From: Bullera alba
Lineage: Eukaryota; Basidiomycota; Tremellomycetes; Tremellales; Bulleraceae
Length of the DNA stretch: 64,000 nucleotides
Direction of reading: 5' to 3'
Assembly (NCBI GenBank): GCA_001600095.1
Contig: BCIX01000007.1
Location: 186,001-250,000, forward strand
The number at the start of each line of letters is the position of its first letter. Position 1 is the stretch's first letter. The notes under the pieces are model-generated. The model made no database searches, was not told the origin of the DNA, and saw nothing but the letters and a program-made list of their open reading frames with translations. The translations under genes were made by a program, and so were the position numbers. Of this stretch, positions 33,095-43,729 are shown piece by piece.

Positions 33095-36000
33095 ATGCAG
33101 CAGGCCCAGCGAGGCGGAGGAGAGCCCAACGGATGGTATCCCAATCAGCAGTATCCACAGCAGTACCAAGCGAGGCAGTTTCCAAACCAATATGCCAATG
33201 GCAACCGATACAACGGCCCTAATGGTCAATATCCCCAAGCGTCACACGACCCGTACTTTCACTACCACCAGCAGCAACACTACATCCCACCCAACTTTCC
33301 TCCACAAATGGGTGGACCAGGTCCGAACACCATGCAGAACGGATACATGGGTCCAGGCGGATATTCCGACTACCCGCCGTACATGAGAGCACAGGGTGGA
33401 CCTCAGCAACCGATACACCCGCATGCGCAGCAACAAGTGCCATACCCCACGCCCCCTCCCAGCGACCCTACGCCCCAGCCTCCGGCGTCCCAGTCGTCCT
33501 TTGCCGAGGATTCAGATGTCACGGCTTCGTCTCACGCCGAAGCTCCGCCCTACCAGCAACAACCCCCTCCACCGTCGATACCCCCATCCGGTCCTCATCT
33601 CGGGCATGACCCTTCCCACAGCGGATTTGTCTCTGGCGGTCCGGGCTATAATGGTATGCCACACAACCCAATACCTCAAATGCAATACCCATACTATCCT
33701 CCCAACGGATACCCCCCTAATCACCCGTACGCGTACGGCGGAGGAGTCGGATACCCCCAGTACGGTGGTCCAGCAGGGTATCAGCAGTTTGTCCAGCACG
33801 GGCAAGTCCCGGGGCAGTACGTTGCGGGTAATGGCCCAAGTCCGTCACACACACGCGAAAACACTGGGTCGTCAAGTACAAACTCGGTCAAAGGCCTCAA
33901 CCCCGCTGCGGCCGGGTTCACCTTTACACCCTCTTCACAACGGCAGAAGGATGCTCAGGTCAACGGGGAGACAGCAGACGCTGTGCCAGTCTTTGCGTCG
34001 ATACAGCAGCCTGCTAGTCGGCCCCGGGTACCCGAATCGAGCGGACAAGTCGACAATCTGGGAGTAGAGCCTAAAAAGTTCAACCTCCCAGCAATGCCCG
34101 CAATGGTCAATGGCGACAAGTTCAAGGGAGTTCAAGCCAAGGAGACGCCCGTTGATCACGGCTCGTTGGGTTTATCGCAGATGGACGTGCAGGCTGAGCC
34201 TATTGAAAAGCCTGCCGAAACAACTTCGATTGCGGTGTCGAATGGAGATGAGGCCTCGGCTACTCAAAGCGCTGCGGAAGCCAAGCAGGAGGAAGCCAAA
34301 GTCGTTGAGGAATCTACACCGGCTGCTCCAGCAGAGCCGGCCAAGGAGCAAGTCGAGCCATCGACATCCGCGGAGACACCCGTCGAGAAGGCATCTTCAG
34401 TCAAATCCCCAGTCGGCAACAAGTGGAACTTTGTCGGTCCAACGGTCTCGGGCTACTCCTCGCCTCTGCCCTCTGGTGCGAATGGTCGAGCTGGAGCTGC
34501 TGTTTCCGAAACCAAGTCACCGAAAGGCAGCAAGAAGGCGCAGTCTGTGCCAGAAGGTCCGATCCACCTCCGATCCACGCGACCGGAAATCAACTCGGTC
34601 GATGGCAACGTATACTCCTCGTCGCTATCCCAGGGGATCCCGAAATCGGTCAAAGTGGTCAAGGGGGATGAAGGGGAGAAGAGCTCGAGAACGCCTCGAA
34701 CCAGAGAGAGGGGGAATGCGAGAAGAGCCGTTTTGGCGATTGGAGACGACGTCACTCTGCCCAAGTCCAACACCCCGCAGCGATCGAGTGGTTTGGTGTT
34801 TGGTTCTGCGGATGCCCAAGAGATTGCCACCATTGAACCAGAGCCAGTGAAAGAGGTTGAATCAGAGCCAACACCACAAGTCGAGGTGCCAGTGCCAGAG
34901 GCAGAAGTGCCAGAGGTGCCAGAGATTGCCGAGGAGGTTCAGCCACCTGTCCCAGAGGTGCAGACACAAGCGCCCAAGCCCCGAGCTCCACCTTCGAGCT
35001 GGGCAGCCTTGCTCCGACCTGCCACCACCGCTTCTTCCTCCGCCGTCGCCACCAAAGCCAGCTCGCCCGCTCCCACCGTTGCGTCAGCAGGCACCAGCGG
35101 CGTCTTCTCCCCCGAGGCCAGTGAAGCTGGACCTTCTCGTCGACCGACCTCTCCGCTGTCCGAAGGGCCAACAACGCCGAAAGCCCCACAAGCGCAGCTC
35201 CCCTCTGCGCCAAGTAGCGTCTCGGCAAAAGCCCCTCCCCCGTCAACAGGCGCCGCGTCGTCAAAAGCCCCAAGACCGGTCTTCAACTATGCCGCCGCCG
35301 CAGCGGCTGGTGCAAACTTGAGCCCGCAGGAGGAATTGGCCAAGCTGCTCATCGATGGAGTCCCGATTGGTAAAGGCAAGGCGAAAGAGGGAACCTTGAC
35401 CCTGCCAAGAGGTCTGATCAATACCGGCAACATGTGTTTCGCCAATACTGTAAGTCCGGCTAGATATAGTTGAAGACGAGACTGACTCTGTGGCAGATCC
35501 TGCAGGTCCTCGTCTACTGCTCGCCCTTCACGGAGCTGTTTGAAGAGCTAGGAAAGCGATTGAAGGCGGATCTGGCGAGGAAGACGCCACTCCTCGAGGC
35601 AATGTGAGTGGTAGATGCTTCAGATGACGAAAAGCGCTGACTCCATGCTAGGATCATCTTCCTTCGCGAGTTTGCGTCTACCCCCGGACAAGCCCCACCT
35701 TCCGGCACCTCGACTCCCAAAACGGATGGCAACAGGCGAGATGCTCGCCGCGAGGCGTTTGTGCCGGAGAACGTGTACGATGCGATGAAGGAGAACAAGA
35801 GGTTTGACTCGATGAGGGTGGGTATCTTGCAATAGAATGAGGACCAAGCTGACGATAGGTAGCGTGGCTTCCAAGAAGATGCCGAGGAATACCTGGGCTT
35901 CTTCCTCGACACGCTTCACGAAGAGATCCTGTACATCCTCTCGCGCACGCAAACGTCTCGCGTCACGGCCAAATCTGCACCCGCTGCCAATGGCGATTCC

Positions 36001-36850
36001 GAGGAACGGTCGATAGCCAGACCGACCTCGCCCAATGCCAATGGCGACGGCGGTGATGGCTGGCTCGAAGTCGGCAAGAAGCAAAAGACAAACGTGGTCC
36101 GTAATACCGAGACGAAAGAATCCGCCGTCAGTAAACTCTTTGGAGGTTCCATTCGCTCAGTCCTCCACACTCCCGGATCAAAAGACAGTGTGACGCTGGA
36201 ACCGTATCAGCCCCTCCAACTCGATATCCAGTCCTCCGACGTCTCCTCCATCACCGACGCGCTCAGGCATCTCAACCAGCCGGAAACGGTGCCCGGAGTT
36301 TGGTCCGCCAGCAGGGGCCAGAATGTCGATGCGACAAAGCAGGTGTTTATCGAGACCTTCCCAAGAGTCCTCATCCTCCACCTCAAGCGGTTCGTGTATG
36401 ACGCAGAAGAGAGGAGTGTGGTCAAGAGGAGCAAGCCCGTGGCGTACGGCACAGAGCTGATCGTCCCACCTGGTGAGTCGGGAAGGTGTGGGTTGTGCTG
36501 ACGTCGTGCAGAGATCATCACTCCGGCAAGACGAGCCGCCTCGCCGGTCAAGTACAAGCTCTTTGGCGGTGAGTCGTAATGCTGCACTTTGGTATAGATC
36601 ATGCTGACCTGCCGCAGTCGTGTACCACCATGGAGCATCGGCCTCGGGAGGACATTACACTGTTTCCGTGGCGAAACAGGACGCTACCGGTTGGATCCAC
36701 TTTGACGACGAGACCGTGTCGACAGTGCCGACGGAGCAGGTCGTGGTCTCGCCCGAGGAGGCAAAGGAGGGGAGAGAAGGAAGGGGTATCCTAGTCGGAG
36801 GCAGGGAGAGGTGTGCATACCTGCTGTTCTACCAGCGAGTCAGGGCGTAA
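33095..36850 (+). CDS. UBP3: ubiquitin carboxyl-terminal hydrolase, Ubp3/USP10 type
   Basis: A deubiquitinase of about 1,140 residues. The first exon (33095-35449) encodes a ~770-residue disordered N-terminus, Gln/Pro/Tyr-rich then Ser/Pro/Glu-rich, where Ubp3 orthologues bind the Bre5/G3BP cofactor. The USP catalytic domain begins at its end with the Cys box GLINTGNMCFANT (split by the intron 35450-35496 after NT) and continues with ILQVLVYCSPF, RGFQEDAEEYLGFFLDTLHEEI (Gln/Asp box), FPRVLILHLKRFVYD, and the His box VVYHHGASASGGHYTVSV followed by WIHFDDETV. Catalytic Cys, His and a following Asp are all present. About six exons. The N-terminus is long, as in yeast Ubp3; USP10 identity is inferred from architecture. 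Confidence 0.92.
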
Positions 36851-37385
36851 GCGCCTGAGGAGTCACGTCGAGGGAAAAAGGTCAGAAGAAAGCTTGGGAG
36901 GAGGATACACGACGAAGGAGACGAGCCAGTTTCGATTTCTTGGACTCACGAACGGGGGACACTGGGCAGCATTGCATATCGGGCGAGTATAATGGGTTGA
37001 TGGAAGGGATGAGCCAGGATAGGAATCGGGACGCGGTTGTGCGAGTAGCAGCATGGGATGTATGGTGTAGTATGAATCACGGCTGACGAACACTGATCTT
37101 GACGAGTTTCAAGGGGGAAAGGCTTCTTCGGGGGAGAGTAGAGTGTGTTGAAGAGCTGAAACGCGTGGACGGGTAGAAGACCGAGACCAGAGTGATGACA
37201 CTCTACTCAAGCTTTTAATCCGATTGCTGGTGACGCGAGGAGGATAGCGTTTCAACTAACAAAGGAGGGCTGTATGGGTATTCTCACCGAGCTGGCTGTT
37301 GCCACAGGTCGTCAAGGCGATCTGCCTTTGGCGTGGTGAGTTCTCACTACTTACTCCTCTAGGCGTCGACCACTCGATCTACATC
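36851..37385. other. intergenic
   Basis: Same-strand spacer between UBP3 and the next gene; a GTGAGT...CTCTAG stretch at 37338-37362 suggests the next transcript may have an upstream exon. Confidence 0.4.
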
Positions 37386-38267
37386 ATGAACATCCTTCGC
37401 AGTCTCGGTTCCAGATCAACGAAGGGCAAGAATAGTAAGCTGGCCCAGAGCGAGGAGAGCGGTGAAAGCAAAGACGGGAAGGGTGGCGACGGCCAAAGTG
37501 CGAGTGGATTGGATGACGATTTCCACAAAGTCGACGCAGCGACAAGTGGGGATGAGGATCCTGCCGTGATGGACACGAACGTACCGACACCCAGCTTGGA
37601 GGAGACGACGGAAGTGGGGAAGATTGAGCCTTTGCAGATGGACGACGACGACGGTGAAGACGAATTTTACGATACCGATCCCGGCCTGGGTTCAGACCAC
37701 GGGTCTGTCATCTCCGACGATGATGCCGAAGAACGCGACGACCTACCCAGACTCACCGCCTCTATCTTGGACTGGAACTGGGTGCCGGTGGCAGACGACG
37801 AGGTCATTGAGGTCCCTGGCTCACCGATCACCGAGGAACAATTCAAGACATTCCTATCCGAGGTGAACAAACAGGTAGAGGCTACCGTGACCGATCTGGA
37901 GCCGCAAGAACTCGAATTCAGCAAGGCCGAGAAGAAGTTCCGACAAATCGCTCTAGCTCTGACCGACGATGTGTTAAAGCTGGGCAAAAGAGCAACTGCG
38001 ACCCAGCGGGGGTTTTTGGCAAGTGACAGAAAGCTGGATGTCCTGGCATTACGACTGAAGATGATGGAATCCGAGCGCAGATCGGTGCTTGATCATGTCC
38101 AGGAGTTTGGGGAGACACAGCAGACGCTGGAGAAGTTGGAGGAGTGGTGGAAGGAATTGACGGAGCTGCAGGAATCCGAGGAAAGGGTCAGAATCGAGCA
38201 GGACAAGGTGCAGGACGAATTCAGCAGGTGCATTTTTGGTACACAGGCGAGTGGAGGTGGGAATTGA
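37386..38267 (+). CDS. acidic coiled-coil protein of unknown function
   Basis: A single-exon frame of 293 residues from ATG 37386. The first 120 residues are charged and Asp/Glu-rich (MDDDDGEDEFYDTDP, SDDDAEERDD). Then follows DWNWVPVADDEVIEVPGSP and a long alpha-helical region (residues ~165-280) with heptad-like spacing (FSKAEKKFRQIALALTDDV, LRLKMMESERRSVLDHV, LEKLEEWWKELTEL), predicted to form coiled coil. No signal peptide or membrane segment. The frame stays open upstream to 37299 without an ATG, so an upstream exon is possible. I do not recognise the family. It may be distantly related to the next gene (38855), which has the same acidic-then-helical plan. Confidence 0.7.
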   Translation: MNILRSLGSRSTKGKNSKLAQSEESGESKDGKGGDGQSASGLDDDFHKVDAATSGDEDPAVMDTNVPTPSLEETTEVGKIEPLQMDDDDGEDEFYDTDPGLGSDHGSVISDDDAEERDDLPRLTASILDWNWVPVADDEVIEVPGSPITEEQFKTFLSEVNKQVEATVTDLEPQELEFSKAEKKFRQIALALTDDVLKLGKRATATQRGFLASDRKLDVLALRLKMMESERRSVLDHVQEFGETQQTLEKLEEWWKELTELQESEERVRIEQDKVQDEFSRCIFGTQASGGGN

Positions 38268-38854
38268 ATCTTGGTCGGATGGCTGTACAGATATGGGCAT
38301 GCATAGGGCGGTACGATTAGCTACAGATGAGCGTGACGCTGGAATGCCCGGTGCTTAGCCAGCCATAGACTTTGACTCGATGTAAATCTGCCAGAGCCAT
38401 GATACCGAAGACCGGGTTGATGTCGAGTTTCACTCGATCAACCCCCTCGACTCGTTTACATCCACCTCGGCGATGCAGCAGAAGCATCCAGACCACCCCA
38501 AACACCCCACTCATATGTGCATGATCGATCTGCCTCCTTGATACACAATCGAGAGAGTTCTCGAATTGCACTTTGGCAACTCTCGATCGTTTCCCAATTT
38601 CGCATTGGCATTTGGCTGCAAAATACTCGACATCCTTTCACATCGAACATCGACGTCTCGGCTTCTGCCCAATGTGTTTCAGCGGTGGGATGTCAGAGGT
38701 GATGCTTCTCGCAGTGGCGAGGTCTTCCTGGTGAGCTATCGTGGTGTTCAGTATCCTCTCGCTTTGACTCTACATCCCTCGGACTACATCCTCGCCAACA
38801 ACCTCAGTCTCCTTCATCAAAGACTTCCTACTCCCCAGCAATACAACCGCCCAC
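38268..38854. other. intergenic
   Basis: Spacer between two same-strand hypothetical genes; nothing supported. Confidence 0.4.
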
Positions 38855-40375
38855 ATGATCGCAGAGGACCCAGAACTCACCGACGTCGATCTGGAGTCTG
38901 CTCCACCAGAGAGTGAGGATGATGACTACGAGTTTGTGCCCCGCGCCGGGACCGATACCGAGAGTGTCAACGAGCCAGACAAGAAAGAGTCCCGAAATCC
39001 CTGGGATCAAAGGCGTACAGATCACTCGGACGTCGGCGAGCAGGCAAAGTGGGACGAGGCTCGGGCACAGAATACACACCAAGCTTCGACGAGTAGGGCT
39101 GAGGATACTAAGCCTGGACCCGAGACTCATGCTCAAGATACCCAATGGTCAGCTTCGAGTCCACCCACTCAAGAGCCGTCGTACACAGGAAGAAGGGACA
39201 GCATGGTCGACGACAACCCTGGCGCTTTGGTAAGGTTCTGCAGGAATGACAACCCACACTCCTCCAGATGCTACGACTTCGACAGCAAAGCGACTTTCCC
39301 AGACACTGCAAACTTCGATGCTTCGACTGTGCTACCCGAAGCTCCCGAACCCCCCAGGCCAGCGAAAGTCCCCCTCGCGAGTAACTTTCCCGGTATAAGC
39401 TCACATTTCCCCAATGGACATCCGGGCGAGTCCTCCATGCCAGACCATACAATGCCCTCGGCGGGCGGGACATCGGGTCCCAACTGTGCCCAATGCCCAC
39501 CTCATCCACCACCGCCTCCGCCCAGTGGACCGCCTCAAGGCCCCCCTCCGCTGGTCTTTGATCGGGATGCCTCACTGGAAGACCAAACGCACATCATTCA
39601 GACATACCTATCTGGGTTGTCTAGGCAGATTGACGACATGCAGAAGAGACAGTTTGGTCTGGCGAGCCTGGCCGTTCACAGCACAGGAAGGGCGGTTGAT
39701 GACCTCAAGGAATTCGGCTACGACCTCGCCTCGTTCAAGGCAATGTCCAGAGGGTTGAGCGCAGAGGTGAAAAACCTGGGTGAGAGGGTGGAAGAGATGG
39801 AGACTCGCTCGGAGGAGCAAGGTATTCCGGAGATGGCGCAGAAGCTCATGAAGACATCGGTCGGTATGAGTCTCAGAATGGACGATCTGAAGGACAAACT
39901 CAGCCGGGCTACCGCCAACGACACACTCTCGAACTTTTCGAGGTTGACGGCCAGGAATGACGAATTGAAGACGATGGGTCAGCTGCTCTGGGGCAGCGAG
40001 TACGAACTACCTCCCGCCTTGACCCAGGCGACGATCAAAGCTACCAGATTGGGGCAAGATTTCGAGGAGATCAAGACCCGCATGAGTCATCTATTCCACG
40101 ATGACGATGACGGTGTCGATGACGACTGTGCCAAAGAGGGCGATTGGGAACCGCCTTCCACAGCGGGTGGTATGCCAGGCCCTCCAGCACCTCCATCCTT
40201 CATGGGGTACGGATCGAGTAGGGCTCCTCCAGGTCCTCCGCCAATGCATTACGGCTTCACGCAGTTCGGCACCGAATCGACCTCGGGCGGATTCCCTCCG
40301 TTCCCTCCAGGTGTTCCTCCTCCGCCTCCGCCCGGATCTGAGAACTGGCCTCCCCCTCCCCCTCCTAAAGACTAG
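38855..40375 (+). CDS. acidic/proline-rich coiled-coil protein of unknown function
   Basis: A single-exon frame of 506 residues. The N-terminus is acidic (LTDVDLESAPPESEDDDYEF). A Pro-rich stretch with a run of prolines lies near residue 215. A helical middle (residues ~245-400: LEDQTHIIQTYLSGLSRQID, LGERVEEMETRSEEQG, MRMDDLKDKLSRA-like) is likely coiled coil. An Asp run and a Pro-rich tail (GVPPPPPPGSENWPPPPPP) end the protein. Such poly-Pro tails bind profilin, SH3 or WW domains in other proteins, which may hint at a cytoskeletal role; nothing more can be said. Confidence 0.7.
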   Translation: MIAEDPELTDVDLESAPPESEDDDYEFVPRAGTDTESVNEPDKKESRNPWDQRRTDHSDVGEQAKWDEARAQNTHQASTSRAEDTKPGPETHAQDTQWSASSPPTQEPSYTGRRDSMVDDNPGALVRFCRNDNPHSSRCYDFDSKATFPDTANFDASTVLPEAPEPPRPAKVPLASNFPGISSHFPNGHPGESSMPDHTMPSAGGTSGPNCAQCPPHPPPPPPSGPPQGPPPLVFDRDASLEDQTHIIQTYLSGLSRQIDDMQKRQFGLASLAVHSTGRAVDDLKEFGYDLASFKAMSRGLSAEVKNLGERVEEMETRSEEQGIPEMAQKLMKTSVGMSLRMDDLKDKLSRATANDTLSNFSRLTARNDELKTMGQLLWGSEYELPPALTQATIKATRLGQDFEEIKTRMSHLFHDDDDGVDDDCAKEGDWEPPSTAGGMPGPPAPPSFMGYGSSRAPPGPPPMHYGFTQFGTESTSGGFPPFPPGVPPPPPPGSENWPPPPPPKD

Positions 40376-41335
40376 TATGGCAATCCTGCTTCAAGAGATG
40401 AGCGAGGAGGAGCTGTGGGCGCCCATGGCTTTCGAGGGCGAAGGAGGTGGGTTGTCGGCATGGGATTGGCGTAGTAGGGGAATAGTGTTCGTAGACTTCG
40501 TACAGGTTTCAAGGTGCGCAATGTGATTGGGGTAAACTCGCAGTGGACGGGGGTTCGTGATCGGAAACATCTGCAATGGCCAGTCTCTCCTCTGTGACCC
40601 GCCCCGGCGAGTGGGGAAAGATCATATGTCCACCTTGATGCGCTCCTTCGATTCTGATTCCGGTCGTCATCACGAACGAGATGTGATCGGTGGGAAGAAT
40701 GATCTTTGACAAACTCGAGGTATGATATGACTCTGACTCCAGCTCTCGCGGGTCTTGCGCCCAGGCTCGCTTAGCTGAGCTTTCCACCTCGAATGCTGGC
40801 TCCGCCCAGAGCTTGCCGTTGAATGGTAGTCCTTTGAAGGTATGAGTAGGTGGACAGTCAGCCTCATGATTATATAAGACCACTTACCTCCCCGAAGATG
40901 AGGAATATATCAGTATCTCTTCCATCCTCATCAGCGATCAGCCAGGGTCTTAGCGATAACAATGAACTCTACCACCACCACCAACACAACCCCTCGAAGA
41001 ACAGCTTTGCAGATGCCGATTTCGTAGTCACATCGTCGCGCATAGCAGCGCCAATCAAGAGCCCGAGGACCGGCGGTTCAGTGAGTGGGGGTCCATACCC
41101 AGCCAGGCGCCAAGTGCTTCAACTGCGGCGGGCGCTCCAACTGGAGCGGAACCCACCCCAACAGAGACGGCCTCAGCGGTCATCACTGAGAAGAACCCGT
41201 ATCTTGACAACCACAGCGTCTGAGCGTGTCGATCCAACGAGTCGTAGCCGGTCAGTCGGAGACACAGTGAGCGAGTGAAGAGGACTTGAGGGAGAAGGGA
41301 GGTTCCGAGTCGCGCATAGCATGATGCATCTGCTG
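40376..41335. other. 960 bp with unresolved coding signal
   Basis: Between the Pro-rich gene and TRM11 (convergent). The minus strand has a frame at 40509-40883 with coding-like composition, described separately. Bases 40897-41278 are open on the + strand as well, encoding a Ser/His-rich then Arg-rich peptide I cannot confirm. Confidence 0.4.
40509..40883 (-). CDS. possible small gene or 3' exon, unknown function
   Basis: A 124-residue minus-strand frame whose composition looks coding (KGLPFNGKLWAEPAFEVES, then ISFVMTTGIRIEGAHQGGHM). A GTAAGT donor and a CTTCAAAG acceptor bracket 40889-40832, so the upstream part may be intron and the true N-terminus may lie further right, possibly with a hydrophobic helix encoded around 40960-41000. 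I could not find a frame-consistent join. It may be an exon of a small membrane-anchored protein or chance. Confidence 0.3.
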   Translation of the reverse strand: MVLYNHEADCPPTHTFKGLPFNGKLWAEPAFEVESSAKRAWAQDPRELESESYHTSSLSKIILPTDHISFVMTTGIRIEGAHQGGHMIFPHSPGRVTEERLAIADVSDHEPPSTASLPQSHCAP

Positions 41336-43368
41336 CTAGCTCGAGCTTGACAGATCGAGAGGCGTGTCTCCAGCTGGATCTGGCGAGATGATTCTTCCTT
41401 CCGAATTGAGCAGGGCATCCCGACTGGCCTGCTGCTTGGCAAAGCCCGAGGCGTACTACAGGCACTTGTCAGTATAGCCACTGCGATCAATGCTTGCAGA
41501 CCTGCTTTCTTGTTAAACTCCTTGTGTCCGGCATCCTTGCCCTCCAACTCGTCGTAGTCGTCGAATGTGGGTGGTGGTCCGTCATCCAGCGCGGTCTTCT
41601 CCATCGTTATGAGCTGAGTCACGGTCAGCATCTCTCTCGATCAAGTGCCGTACAATGGTGAAGCGAGGTTTTACTCACCCTTCTCCCCCACAGCCCGAAA
41701 TTCTGGACCGAGCCCTCCTTGTGCTTGATCTCCGACATGCCTTCGACCTGGGGTATATCGATCTCCGAGTACTCTTCCGTCACGGTCGGGAGGAAGAAGA
41801 CCAGTCTTCCCCCGGGGACTAGTAGGTATCGAGCGAGGCGTATCAAGTCGAGGGTGAGGTGCGTGAGTTCGTACGGCCGTGTTGGGGGTACATAAGTGGG
41901 CACGCTGGGCAAGTCAGCAAGTGCCTACTTCTCCGGCCGGCGATGTGTAATAGACGTACAGATGGGACGGGGTGCCGTCTTCCAGGATGTAGGCGTCGTC
42001 TCGAGTGGGATTCTTTTTGTTGAGTCGTTTACCCAAGCGCTTAGCACCTGCCCTAACGCCGTCTTCAAAAGTCAGTACGAAGCTTGACAATGTAGTGACT
42101 CGTGGCTCACAGGGTGGGTCCGTGGTGATGGCGTCGATCCAGCCACCGCGGCGTATTGGATTCTTTGTGACGTCGAACGTGAAGCATCCCAAGAACTTGT
42201 CTTCTAGGCCATACTGGCTCGCAGCACGCATCATGCCCGGTACGACCCCCTTCCCCTTCGCTAAAACAGGATATTAGCGAATACCCGATGTATCCTGCTC
42301 ATCCATAACTCACTCTTGCCCCGCATCTGCCGGCCATCGATATCCGACGCAAGGACATATGCCCCGAATCTAGCCGCAGCGTAAAGCAAGGATCCTGTAC
42401 CTGCGAACGGGTCATAGATGATCTTTCCAGGTGCAGGCTTTGACAAGTCAGTAAAGTACAGATTGAATAGTCAGGCTTGGTGGAAACCCACCATAGCCTG
42501 GATGGCTGTCAGGAAGCCCATCTCCGACTCCATAGCCGTGTTCCCGTAGAAAGCACGGTTCTTGACCTCGTGCAAGTTGACCAACGGCCTCGCCCTCGAT
42601 AGGCCTATCTACGCAATGTCAGCGTCTGTGTATCTTACAATGGCATGCGAGTCGCTCACTCTGCGGGCAAAGTAGACAGCGGTAAAGTCGCCATCTCGTT
42701 CTTTCCGCATTTCTGCCGTGTGACATTTCTTGAAGTCGTCTACCAAAGCGAGATCAGCGAGCGTCGCAGGAGAGTAAAAGAAAAGATGCCTACAGTCTTC
42801 GAAAATGACATACTCGACCTCCGGCTTAGACAAATCGACGGGACCAGTCAATGGGAGGTATTCAAAGGACCGGGTGAGCTGTCTACGGTGAGAGTCAGCG
42901 AGTCTTATACGTATCGAAAGAAAATCTGGACAGAAGCCAACTTGATGAACTCTGCCCCTCGATCACTCACCTCGCTCTGGGTCCTAAGATACTGTAATTG
43001 CTAGACTCCACGGTGAACTTGAAAGAGCGAGCGGTATACGGGGCAAAAGCTCCGAGATTGTTTCTCAAACCGTCATGCAGCTCATCGTATGACGTGCCGC
43101 TTGAGAAGAGCTCAGAAGCGGATCTACAGATGTGTGAGCTTTCCATGATTGCCTGATTCGAATTGTAGTTGACTTACATGATCAACGTCGCCCTGTCTAA
43201 TAGATGATTGAGATACTCCTCCTTCTCCAGATCTATAATTAGAACTCCTCTCTCTAGGTCCTCGGAGACGAGGGTGATGTCAAAGTTGAACTGCTTGGCT
43301 ATTGACAGCAGAGACGGGATCCGGAAACTGAGATGCTCGAGGGATACTCTGAGGAAATATCGCGGCAT
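41336..43368 (-). CDS. TRM11: tRNA (guanine-N2)-methyltransferase catalytic subunit Trm11
   Basis: The catalytic subunit of the Trm11-Trm112 complex, which makes m2G at position 10 of tRNAs in the cytoplasm. Multi-exon. The N-terminal THUMP-like part starts MPRYFLRVSLEHLSFRIPSL and includes FKFTVESSNYSI. The Rossmann methyltransferase has RARPLVNLHEVKNRAFYGNT, motif I DPFAGTGSLLYAAARFG, DIDGRQMRGK, and the catalytic motif IV DPPYGVRAGAK. It ends with LARYLLVPGGRLVFFLPT and a short C-terminal tail. The last intron appears to start with GC (near 41507), because only that join gives a continuous C-terminus. It shares a 361-bp divergent promoter with the PTPA gene. Order and motifs match the family. 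Confidence 0.93.
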
Positions 43369-43729
43369 GGCGAGTTTCGGGCAAAGTTCCCTTCTGTTGC
43401 TGATTCTCCTGGGGCTGCGAGCGGCTCGTGATCGAGAGACTATATGTCTATGCGAGATGGAGAGGGTAGTGCGAGTCAGTGCGAGGATGCTCGAAAAAGT
43501 CTGAAACACGCAAGAAACACGGCAAGTCAAAACAAATCGAAGATACACCGTGGGAAAACAACCCTTTCCCAACCAGCCAACCCCGGCCCCTGCCCTCTGA
43601 GCTCTGGGCCTGGCGTCCATTACAACTCGTCCTCTGCACGATGGGACGATCTTGCTAGCTCACCGCGTCCTCTCCGTTTGACACAACGCATCTGCTGATC
43701 CGACACGGGTCATAGATCTCGGTGCAAAT
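43369..43729. other. divergent promoter TRM11/PTPA
   Basis: 361 bp with no TATA box that I can see; otherwise featureless. Confidence 0.5.

Noticed and set aside
33396..35321. Long alternate frames within the UBP3 N-terminal exon
   Set aside because: Arg/Ser/Pro-rich readings of the same repetitive codons in other phases; the 792-codon frame leads directly into the catalytic domain.
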